Assembly (NCBI GenBank): GCA_019746355.1
Contig: JAIESC010000111.1
Location: 1-5,840, forward strand
From: Xanthobacteraceae bacterium
Lineage (GTDB): Bacteria > Pseudomonadota > Alphaproteobacteria > Rhizobiales > Xanthobacteraceae
DNA: 5,840 bases
Reading direction: 5' to 3'
Notes under the pieces: generated by a model
Database searches by the model: none
The model's input: the letters and a program-made list of their open reading frames with translations, nothing else
Told to the model about the DNA's origin: nothing
In this document: positions 1-5,467 of the stretch, in pieces
Layout of the letters: every line of letters begins with the position of its first letter
How positions within the stretch are numbered: position 1 is the first letter of the stretch
Translations under genes and position numbers: made by a program

Positions 1-1250
1 AGCGCGATCTCCATCGGCATCAGCATGGCGTTGGCCGCCGCACCGCTGCCGGTGAGGAAGCCGCCGACGGCCGCGAACAGCGGCACGCCCAGCGCCGCGC
101 CGCGGCCCGCGACACCGCGCAGTGCCTCGGCGATCGAGGTCGCCATGCCCGAGCCCACGTAGAACTCCGCCATCACCACGAAGGCCAGCGTCACCGCGCA
201 GGCGCGCCAGGCGCCGGCGAGCGCTTCCCTCGCGACCCGGGCGAGCGGCGCGCGCGCCACGACCACGACCGCGAGGCCGATCGCCAGCAGCCAGAAGCCC
301 GGCGCGTAGAAGGGCGCGAAGGCCGGCTGGTTGTCGAACGGGCGCATCGCCCCCAGGGGCTTCAGCAGGTCGCGCAGCGGCGTGACGAGACGCGTGGCGC
401 AGAGGACCAGCGTCAGCGCGACATAGGGCGCGGCGGTGCGCAGCGTGGCGCGCAGGGCAGCGCCGTCGGGCCGCTCGTCGCGCCAGAAGCGCACCGCGAG
501 CAGGAAGGCGGTGGGCGCCGCCGCCGCGATCTCGACGTCGCTGGCGCGGTTGGCCAGCCAGATCAGCGCCAGCAGCAGCGCCGTCCACAGCGTGTCGTCG
601 AGCTTCTGCAGCGCCGGCACGGGGACGCCCGCCTCGCGCGCGAAGCGCCAGTAGAGGCCGAGATAGAGGAAGTGGATCGGCACCTGCAGCACCGCCGAGC
701 CGAGCCCGAGCTGGTTGGGCGTCAGGCCTGCGAGCGTCGCGCCGACCGTGGTGCCGATGGCGAGCGCGCCCCACGGCACCAGCGACTGGCTGTAGAGGCC
801 GAGCAGCAGGGCGGGCAGGCCGCCGATCCCCAGCCGCCGCAGCGCCGCCAGCGCGATGATGTAGCCGACGCCGAAGCCGGTCACCGATTCGGCGAAGGGC
901 GCCAGCAGGAAGCAGACGGAGAAGAGGCGGCGCGGCGTCGCCTCGAGCGCCCCGGTCCCGCCGATTCCACCGCCCCGCGCGAGGTTGGCACGGTGGAAGA
1001 AGACGCCGGTGACGATGATCGCGATCACGTGCCAGGAGAGCCAGAGGCCCGCCGGCACCTCGCGGCGGAACAGCAGCGCCACGGCGGCGGGTCCACCCCC
1101 TTCCGGTCCTGGCGCCTGCATCACCAGGGCGGCCGAGGCGGCGAGGGTCGCCGCAAGCCCGGCCAGCCCCGCCACGAGGGCGCTGGCGCGGCCCGAAGCG
1201 AGCAGGCCCAGCACGAGGAGGAGGGGCAGCAGCGAGAGGAGCGTCGTCAT
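1..1250 (-). CDS. L-lactate permease (LctP/LldP) family transporter, C-terminus cut by window edge
   Basis: Inner-membrane carrier of the lactate permease family, which typically takes up L-lactate, D-lactate or glycolate by proton symport. Read from ATG at 1250-1248, the frame stays open for 416 codons to the left edge. The protein is almost entirely hydrophobic helices, starting MTTLLSLLPLLLVLGLL. Two family signatures are visible: FAESVTGFG at residues 119-127 (family form F-x-E-x-VTGFG) and FLTGSGAAANA at about 398-408 (family form F-x-TGSxTxSNAL), the latter near the usual C-terminal third. Members are about 500-550 residues, so roughly 100 are missing. The N-terminus is shorter than in E. 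coli LldP, as in many compact homologues. No good Shine-Dalgarno precedes the ATG. Codon use is extremely GC-rich, marking this as host chromosome flanking the insertion. The exact substrate cannot be read from sequence. Confidence 0.88.
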   Translation of the reverse strand, partial: MTTLLSLLPLLLVLGLLASGRASALVAGLAGLAATLAASAALVMQAPGPEGGGPAAVALLFRREVPAGLWLSWHVIAIIVTGVFFHRANLARGGGIGGTGALEATPRRLFSVCFLLAPFAESVTGFGVGYIIALAALRRLGIGGLPALLLGLYSQSLVPWGALAIGTTVGATLAGLTPNQLGLGSAVLQVPIHFLYLGLYWRFAREAGVPVPALQKLDDTLWTALLLALIWLANRASDVEIAAAAPTAFLLAVRFWRDERPDGAALRATLRTAAPYVALTLVLCATRLVTPLRDLLKPLGAMRPFDNQPAFAPFYAPGFWLLAIGLAVVVVARAPLARVAREALAGAWRACAVTLAFVVMAEFYVGSGMATSIAEALRGVAGRGAALGVPLFAAVGGFLTGSGAAANAMLMPMEIA

Positions 1251-1335
1251 GCCGGCGTTCTATAGCCTTACCGCACGCCGCATGCTTCGGTTTCGGCCGA
1301 ATCGAGGTTCAGGGGCAGGGGCCGCGGACGCGCCC

Positions 1336-1440
1336 GGAACGCAGCCGGAAATGCGGCCGGAAACGCGGCCAGAAACGGGGCCAGAATCGCGGCCAGAAAC
1401 GGGGCCGCAGGCGGCGCCGGACGGGGCCGAAAACGCCGCC
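1336..1440. repeat. Degenerate 12-bp tandem repeat, about nine units
   Basis: Imperfect units of the form RGAAAYGSGGCC follow head to tail: 1336-1346 (11 bp), 1347-1358, 1359-1370, 1371-1382, 1383-1394 and 1395-1406, then three more degenerate units (1407-1418, 1419-1428, 1429-1440). Units 1371-1382 and 1395-1406 are identical (AGAAACGGGGCC). The block lies between the divergently transcribed permease and the tRNA. Read as protein it gives a Pro/Glu/Thr-type repeat on the plus strand or a Gly/Ser/Val repeat on the minus strand, but neither reading belongs to a convincing gene. Its role is unknown; simple slippage-derived sequence is the default explanation. Confidence 0.75.
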
Positions 1441-1468
1441 TTGCGCCCGCGCTCCCTTTCCCTTACAC
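1441..1468 (+). promoter_or_regulatory. Possible promoter of the tRNA-Thr gene
   Basis: TTGCGC at 1441-1446 and TTACAC at 1463-1468 are separated by 16 bases, and the mature tRNA starts 10 bases further on. The -35 half keeps the TTG core but the -10 half matches the consensus poorly. Position and spacing, rather than sequence identity, are the argument for it. Confidence 0.3.
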
Positions 1469-1478
1469 CCGCCTCCGC

Positions 1479-1554
1479 GCCCCGATAGCTCAGCTGGTAG
1501 AGCACGTCATTCGTAATGATGGGGTCGGCGGTTCGATTCCGTCTCGGGGCACCA
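1479..1554 (+). tRNA. tRNA-Thr (anticodon CGU, reads ACG)
   Basis: A complete cloverleaf can be drawn. The acceptor stem is GCCCCGA with TCGGGGC. The D arm is GCTC/GAGC. The anticodon stem CGTCA/TGATG closes the loop TTCGTAA with anticodon CGT. The variable loop is GGGTC. The T arm GGCGG/CCGTC carries the loop TTCGATT. Discriminator A is at 1551 and CCA is encoded at 1552-1554. Total length is 76 nt. The gene is intact although an integrase lies just downstream in the same orientation, as expected when an element restores the tRNA 3' end on insertion. A short T-run follows at 1555-1558, with no clear terminator hairpin. Confidence 0.96.
1530..1554 (+). other. Probable attL core (3' end of tRNA-Thr)
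   Basis: P4-type integrases usually recombine within the T arm and acceptor 3' end of a tRNA gene, leaving the tRNA intact at the integrase end and a direct repeat of its 3' end at the far end. Here the integrase starts about 200 bases past this segment in the same direction as the tRNA. No second copy of this 25-bp stretch was found by eye on either strand, so attR must lie to the right of the window. The exact core boundaries are inferred, not seen. Confidence 0.55.
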
Positions 1555-1608
1555 TTTTCCATCCAGCCTAGTTCTTTGTCGTCCGCGCTCGTTCGCCGGC
1601 CCCTCAGA

Positions 1609-1653
1609 ACGCTCGTAAAATCAAGCTTTGAGCGTATATTGGCGCTCGGCGCC
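1609..1653. repeat. Two small inverted repeats in the integrase upstream region
   Basis: ACGCTC at 1609-1614 pairs with GAGCGT at 1630-1635 across a relatively AT-rich spacer that contains AAGCTT. Immediately after comes GGCGC (1641-1645), TCG, GCGCC (1649-1653), a perfect 5-bp stem with a 3-base centre. The spacer also holds AATCAAGCTTTGA (1619-1631), one mismatch from the IHF consensus WATCARNNNNTTR. In the att arm next to an integrase gene these could serve in intasome assembly or integrase autoregulation, but the stems are short. Confidence 0.35.
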
Positions 1654-1684
1654 GTTCGCCGCCGTCCGAAAGAATCCGGCTTCT

Positions 1685-1725
1685 CCGGGTACACTGTAGG
1701 TACACCTGAAGGGCCGGGTACACTG
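1685..1725 (+). repeat. Direct repeats, candidate integrase arm-binding or operator sites
   Basis: CCGGGTACACTG occurs exactly at 1685-1696 and 1714-1725, 29 bases apart. A third partial copy, GGTACACC, lies between them at 1699-1706, so the heptamer GGTACAC appears three times (1688-1694, 1699-1705, 1717-1723). The block sits between the tRNA 3' end and the integrase start, where arm-type integrase sites are expected in attL. Assignment as arm sites is inference from position and repetition. Confidence 0.6.
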
Positions 1726-1755
1726 GCGACTCGAAGTTTACGAGGGAACTCTCCC

Positions 1756-3051
1756 ATGGATGAACTGAGCGACACCAAAATTCGCAATGCCAAGCCGGCC
1801 GACAAGGAATACACGCTCGCTGACGGTCAGGGCCTGAGCGTTGTGGTGCGACCCAATGGGACCCGGCTGTGGCTTTACCGCTACCGTTTCGGCGGCAAAC
1901 GCAAGAACATGTCTTTCGGCATCTTTCCCGGTGTCGGGCTGAAGTCCGCCCGCGAAAAGCGCCACGACGCAGAGAAATTGCTCGACCAGGGGCAGGATCC
2001 AACCGCAGTGCGCGAAGCGCAGCGAAAGGACGACGAGAAGCACAACCACACTTTTCGCACGGTCGGCGAGGAATGGGTGACCAAGAAGCTCGAAAAGGAA
2101 AACAAGGCCAAAGCGACGATCAAGCGGGAACGCTGGAATCTCGGCCAGCTCAATCGCGAGATCGGCGATCGACCGTTGTGCGAGATCGAGCCACCCGATT
2201 TGCTGACGGCAATGCGACGCGTCGAAGCCCGCGGCCGCTACTATACAGTCGGCCGGTTGCGCTCGACGGCCTCACGGGTCTTCCAATTTGGCATTGGTGC
2301 GTCGTACTGCGGCAGCGACCCGACCCGCGATTTGAAGCACGCCCTTACCAAGGCTCCCAAGGCGAACCCGCGCCCAGCTCTGACCGACCCGGACGACGTT
2401 GGCGACTTGATGCGCCGCATTGAGGTTTACGACGCCAAAAACGGCGGATTAGTGCGCTATGCGCTCAAGCTGATCGCCTTGACAATGGTGCGGCCGGGCG
2501 AGCTTCGGCTAGCGGAGTGGACCGAATTCGACGAGGCGAACCGGGTATGGCTGATCCCCGCCGAGAAGATGAAGATGCGCGATGATCACGAAGTGCCTCT
2601 TTCGCGCCAAGCGCTTGCTATCCTTTCGACACTGCGGCCGTTGAGTGGCCGATGCCGCTACTTGTTCTCATACGATGATGATGTGCCTATGTCCGACAAC
2701 ACCCTCAACAAGGCTCTACGGATCATGGGCTACGATACCGGTCCCGGAGGCGAACACTGCGCGCACGGCTTCCGCTCGACCGCGTCGACCTTGCTCAACG
2801 AGGAGGGCGCGTTCGACGGCGATGTCGTTGAATCCCAACTTGCCCATTCTACGGAAGAAAAGAAGCGGCGGCGACGCGACGAGGTGGTGCGGCGCCAACT
2901 TGGCAAGGGCGACAAGAACAAGATTCGCGGCATTTATAACCGTGCGGCTTATTGGGCCGAGCGCGTGCGTCTGATGCAGCATTGGGCTGATCGGCTCGAC
3001 AGCCTTCGCGACGGGAGGCTCATCGTCTCGCTTAGCAGGTCCGCGGCCTAG
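1756..3051 (+). CDS. P4-type tyrosine integrase (DUF4102 family), 431 aa
   Basis: Site-specific tyrosine recombinase that would integrate and excise the element at tRNA-Thr. The frame is open from 1516, but ATG at 1756 is chosen because GAGGGA lies at 1742-1747 with an 8-base spacing, the earlier part overlaps the tRNA, and family proteins start with this LSDTKIRNAKPADKEYTLAD type of sequence. The DUF4102 arm-binding domain spans about 1-90 (ADGQGLSVVVRPNGTRLW, SFGIFPGVGLKSAR). A core-binding domain follows (about 100-200), then the catalytic domain with Arg246 (MVRPGEL), the HGFR box 337-340 and Tyr394 in the IYNRAAY box, then the conserved LMQHWAD tail at 406-412. Length is slightly above the family norm. 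The segment between the QLAH box (361-364) and Tyr394 is about 20 residues longer than usual, seemingly through a 60-bp duplication; Lys384 sits where His is expected. Activity is therefore plausible but not certain. Confidence 0.93.
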   Translation: MDELSDTKIRNAKPADKEYTLADGQGLSVVVRPNGTRLWLYRYRFGGKRKNMSFGIFPGVGLKSAREKRHDAEKLLDQGQDPTAVREAQRKDDEKHNHTFRTVGEEWVTKKLEKENKAKATIKRERWNLGQLNREIGDRPLCEIEPPDLLTAMRRVEARGRYYTVGRLRSTASRVFQFGIGASYCGSDPTRDLKHALTKAPKANPRPALTDPDDVGDLMRRIEVYDAKNGGLVRYALKLIALTMVRPGELRLAEWTEFDEANRVWLIPAEKMKMRDDHEVPLSRQALAILSTLRPLSGRCRYLFSYDDDVPMSDNTLNKALRIMGYDTGPGGEHCAHGFRSTASTLLNEEGAFDGDVVESQLAHSTEEKKRRRRDEVVRRQLGKGDKNKIRGIYNRAAYWAERVRLMQHWADRLDSLRDGRLIVSLSRSAA

Positions 3052-3422
3052 CTTGCTCTTGATTCGACCTTTGGCAGCGAGGCGTGAAATTGGTCCACGC
3101 TGTCGAGGTCGATCATCGTCTTGCCTCCCAATTTATAGGCCTTGATCCGCTCTTGGGCGATCAATTCGTAAGCCTTGGTCTTTCCGAACTTTCCATAGCG
3201 GCAACCGTCCTTGAACTCGACGAGACGACGCTGCTTACCGACGTCATTGTTCATCATGGTTCGCGCAAGTGCGTCTAAAATTTCTGCCATGATCGGATGA
3301 TCAGGCCGAGCTGCACAAGCGGGCACTTCCATCTCGCGACAAGGTGTTGAAGCGCACTCGCCGGAAAGAGGGCGTCCGGGGTGACGTTGATCGCGCTCCG
3401 GCTGATGTTGTTTTGGCGTCAT
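3048..3422 (-). CDS. Excisionase-type helix-turn-helix DNA-binding protein
   Basis: A small basic protein whose C-terminal half resembles the excisionase/MerR-like winged HTH group (HTH_17, AlpA-like): about residues 78-118 contain FGKTKAYELIAQERIKAYKL, then a GGKTMIDLDSVDQF strand-turn-helix, the usual 'recognition helix, wing, final helix' order. Such proteins beside a P4-type integrase often act as recombination directionality factors or integrase regulators; that role is inferred from context. ATG at 3422 is preceded by GGAG with an 8-base spacing and gives 124 aa. ATG at 3290 gives an 80-aa product closer to the family's usual length but has no visible Shine-Dalgarno, so the first 44 residues, which look unstructured, are uncertain. 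The gene converges on the integrase, and the two stop codons share the CTAG at 3048-3051. Confidence 0.72.
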   Translation of the reverse strand: MTPKQHQPERDQRHPGRPLSGECASTPCREMEVPACAARPDHPIMAEILDALARTMMNNDVGKQRRLVEFKDGCRYGKFGKTKAYELIAQERIKAYKLGGKTMIDLDSVDQFHASLPKVESRAS

Positions 3423-3450
3423 CGAAACGGCTCCATCGCCTAGATTTGTC

Positions 3451-3479
3451 GATCTACGCTTCGACGCTTACCAAGCCAA
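3451..3479 (-). promoter_or_regulatory. Possible sigma70-type promoter of the HTH gene
   Basis: On the minus strand TTGGCT (3479-3474) and TAGATC (3456-3451) are separated by 17 bases, about 28 bases upstream of the Shine-Dalgarno-supported ATG at 3422. The -35 half matches 4 of 6 consensus positions and the -10 half 3 of 6. The match is weak; position relative to the start is the main support. No other clear signal was found between 3423 and 3542. Confidence 0.28.
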
Positions 3480-3542
3480 GAGCTTGAGATGCCGACGCTA
3501 ACTTCAGCGTGTTATAGAGTGCAATTCGGACGGATCGCCCGC

Positions 3543-3839
3543 CTAAGGCAGACTCATTCCCGACACTAATAGTGGGGCGCAGATCCGGCGCTGGGAGAAG
3601 GCGCGATGGACTGCATCGAGGCGCAGCCGACGCGGTCGGGCTCTCGCTTTGTGTTTCCCGCCGACTGTGGCGACGGGCATTTCATTGGAGTTGTCAGTGT
3701 TCTCGATCGCATTTGCCGCAAAGGCAAAGCTCGAAGGCGTGAAGCGCATCGAAGGGCAGGTCCGCGAGATCGTGGTCTTGAAGGCGAGATCGAGCACGTC
3801 GAAGCCCCCAAAGGCTGCATCCACCCGTCGCAAGGTCAA
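3543..3839 (-). CDS. Doubtful small ORF, 98 aa, unrecognised
   Basis: An open frame on the minus strand from TTG at 3839, starting 25 bases after the stop of the DUF2235 gene, so it could be the last gene of that transcript. The predicted product begins LTLRRVDAAFGGFDVLDLAF when read without initiator Met and has no family motif I recognise. Third positions are GC-rich, but the opposite strand is also open over most of this stretch (TTG at 3649 to the stop ending at 3843) in a phase whose wobble positions coincide, so codon bias cannot tell the strands apart. No Shine-Dalgarno is placed well for the TTG. It may be a remnant of a longer gene, a real small cargo gene, or chance. Reported because it is the only candidate in the 442-bp gap between the HTH and hydrolase genes. 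Confidence 0.27.
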   Translation of the reverse strand: MTLRRVDAAFGGFDVLDLAFKTTISRTCPSMRFTPSSFAFAANAIENTDNSNEMPVATVGGKHKARARPRRLRLDAVHRAFSQRRICAPLLVSGMSLP

Positions 3840-3864
3840 CTGAGTTCAGTATCGCCACCCGCGA

Positions 3865-5415
3865 TCACATCGCGGCGTTGAATGGGCCGTTTGTGGCGGC
3901 ATCGACGTAGAACTTGCTGAACTTCACGTGCTCCTTCAAGGCCGCCGGTCTGTAGGCACCCGAGCCGGCACATTGCGCAACCTCGTCCAGCCGAAACCGC
4001 TCCTCGACGGTCCGGTGTACGATGGCATCCTTGGGGATCGGCCGTGCCGCTGCCTTCCAGCCCAAACCGCTCGTAAAGCGGCGCAGCCAAGTCGGAATGC
4101 GGCCGTCCAGCACATCCTGCATCCCGGCAACCTCGCAGTGCTGGAGACCGGCGGCGGCAGGAAAGAGCTGAAGGGGAATGCCGACCTCGGACGTTCCCGT
4201 GAGGCGATGGCCGCGCACCATCACGGGTCCGATCTTGAGACCGTCAGGGACTTCAACAGCCTCCTCGATCATCCATCCCAGCGCCACATCCGAGAGACGG
4301 GACTCCGTCTCCGGGTAACTCCCTCCGATGTCGGAGTGATTGCCGGCGAACCAGATCTGTTTGAAGGTCGGAATGCCATTGCGCTCGGCCTCCATTTCAG
4401 TCGTGGGACCCCAGGCAACGCGTGCAAAGTCTTCCCGGGTTTCGTCGATCGCGCTTGCCGAGCGTGCATAACCCACGAACCGTCTGAGCAGGCGGTCGAA
4501 GTGTTCGCCTTTCCATTCGGCAAGATGGCTGGATCGATCGCCGGAATTTGGAAAGTCCTTGATGACTTTCTTGATGGACTTGCGCTGGCGCCAAAGCATG
4601 AAGGCGCCGCCAAGAAGGGCGGCGGTCGCAACCAGCGCCAGTACCGACCACCAGAAGGCAAAGCCCAGAAGGAAGAACATGCCGGCTATTGCCAACGACG
4701 GGACAATAGAGAGGACCGCCGCGAACACACCCGCCCCCATCACCAGCGACACCTTGATGGCGATCGCAAGCGCGCCTTTGGCGCCGAGCGCCGCGACGGT
4801 GTCGAACACACCGATAAAATAAGGCGCTGCGTTGGAGCGATGTGCCTCACGGGATTCGTGGTCGGCGCCATACGCGACCCGGAATCTCCGAGCCAGCTCC
4901 AGGCGTTCATCCTCGAATTCGGCGCGCGGATGGCCCGCACCATGCTCCAGCACGTCATGAACCGCCTCGTGAGCAATGTCGCGGATCGACTTCCTGAAAC
5001 GCTGCAGCGGCTGGTCGCCATGCCGGGTGGGCACCCCGCAGAGCATAAGGAGATTGGCGATGCTGCGGACGGTGTAGGCGCCGCGGCTGAATCCGAAAAG
5101 GAAGATTCGGTCACCGGGCTCGTAGTGGTTGATCAGGAACTCGTAGCAGTCGACGATATTCGTCGTGATGCCACGCCCCGATACCGAGGCCAGGGTCTTT
5201 TGGGTCCAGCGTACCAGACCCGTCATCCCGGTTGCCGTCGTCTCGGTTCCCAAGCCTGGATCGTAGAATGCAACCTGATCCTTTGGATCGATGGCGGTTT
5301 CCGGACTCACCCTGGAGGCACGATACATCTTGTAAATGTTGCTCATGCGTTGTTCGGCACGGACACCGCCGTCTTGGCCGGTTCCGTCGGAAAAAATTAC
5401 GATGTTCTTGGCCAA
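3865..5415 (-). CDS. DUF2235 alpha/beta hydrolase (Tle1-like lipase fold) with internal membrane segment, 516 aa
   Basis: Serine hydrolase of the DUF2235 (PF09994) family, which includes type VI secretion Tle1 phospholipases and many uncharacterised stand-alone proteins. Motifs in order: N-terminal strand and FSDGTG at 8-13; nucleophile elbow GFSRGAY at 108-114 (Ser110); GVFDTVAALG at 202-211 (candidate acid Asp205); and WFAGNHSDIGGSY at 355-367 (candidate His360). A strongly hydrophobic stretch at about 212-275, long enough for two or three membrane helices and ending in a basic RQRKSIKKVIK segment, is inserted between the acid and His motifs. There is no signal peptide. The TTG start (5415-5413) is chosen because GGAGG lies 5 bases upstream and the family motif begins within ten codons. 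No VgrG, PAAR or recognisable immunity gene is visible, so a T6SS role is unsupported; a membrane-associated lipase or esterase encoded as island cargo is the fair reading. Confidence 0.9.
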   Translation of the reverse strand: MAKNIVIFSDGTGQDGGVRAEQRMSNIYKMYRASRVSPETAIDPKDQVAFYDPGLGTETTATGMTGLVRWTQKTLASVSGRGITTNIVDCYEFLINHYEPGDRIFLFGFSRGAYTVRSIANLLMLCGVPTRHGDQPLQRFRKSIRDIAHEAVHDVLEHGAGHPRAEFEDERLELARRFRVAYGADHESREAHRSNAAPYFIGVFDTVAALGAKGALAIAIKVSLVMGAGVFAAVLSIVPSLAIAGMFFLLGFAFWWSVLALVATAALLGGAFMLWRQRKSIKKVIKDFPNSGDRSSHLAEWKGEHFDRLLRRFVGYARSASAIDETREDFARVAWGPTTEMEAERNGIPTFKQIWFAGNHSDIGGSYPETESRLSDVALGWMIEEAVEVPDGLKIGPVMVRGHRLTGTSEVGIPLQLFPAAAGLQHCEVAGMQDVLDGRIPTWLRRFTSGLGWKAAARPIPKDAIVHRTVEERFRLDEVAQCAGSGAYRPAALKEHVKFSKFYVDAATNGPFNAAM

Positions 5416-5417
5416 GG

Positions 5418-5432
5418 CTTCCTCCGAGGAAG
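5418..5432 (-). promoter_or_regulatory. Strong RBS inside a 15-nt palindrome before the DUF2235 TTG start
   Basis: On the minus strand GGAGG (5425-5421) lies 5 bases before the TTG start codon, which decides the start. The same bases are the centre of a perfect dyad: CTTCCTC (5418-5424), centre C, GAGGAAG (5426-5432). With a one-base centre it is more suited to a protein-bound DNA operator than to an RNA hairpin, but it may be coincidental. Confidence 0.6.
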
Positions 5433-5467
5433 GATCATCTGCTGCAAGCTCGCTAAGGACCAGTCAT

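Noticed and set aside
672..1488. Plus-strand open frames at 672-1265 and 985-1488
   Set aside because: They lie opposite the permease or over the 12-bp repeat and the tRNA promoter region. Their composition is Arg/Ala/Glu/Pro low complexity without recognisable motifs.
1516..1755. N-terminal extension of the integrase frame back into the tRNA gene
   Set aside because: The 80 extra residues include translated tRNA and att-arm sequence, and the family N-terminus begins at the ATG at 1756, which has an RBS.
1260..1814. Minus-strand open frame crossing the tRNA, the repeat block and the integrase start
   Set aside because: It overlaps a tRNA gene and the integrase N-terminus on the opposite strand, and its Gly/Ser/Val repeat is just the 12-bp tandem repeat translated.
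1869..2423. Second-frame plus-strand ORF inside the integrase
   Set aside because: It is an Arg-rich out-of-frame shadow of a well-supported integrase, with no motif of its own.
3495..3510. ACGCT/AGCGT inverted repeat as a terminator
   Set aside because: The stem is only five pairs with a six-base loop and has no T-run, which is too weak to call.
5232..5456. Plus-strand ORF near the hydrolase start
   Set aside because: It is antisense to the DUF2235 N-terminus and its RBS, and its Arg/Cys-rich composition suggests a shadow frame.
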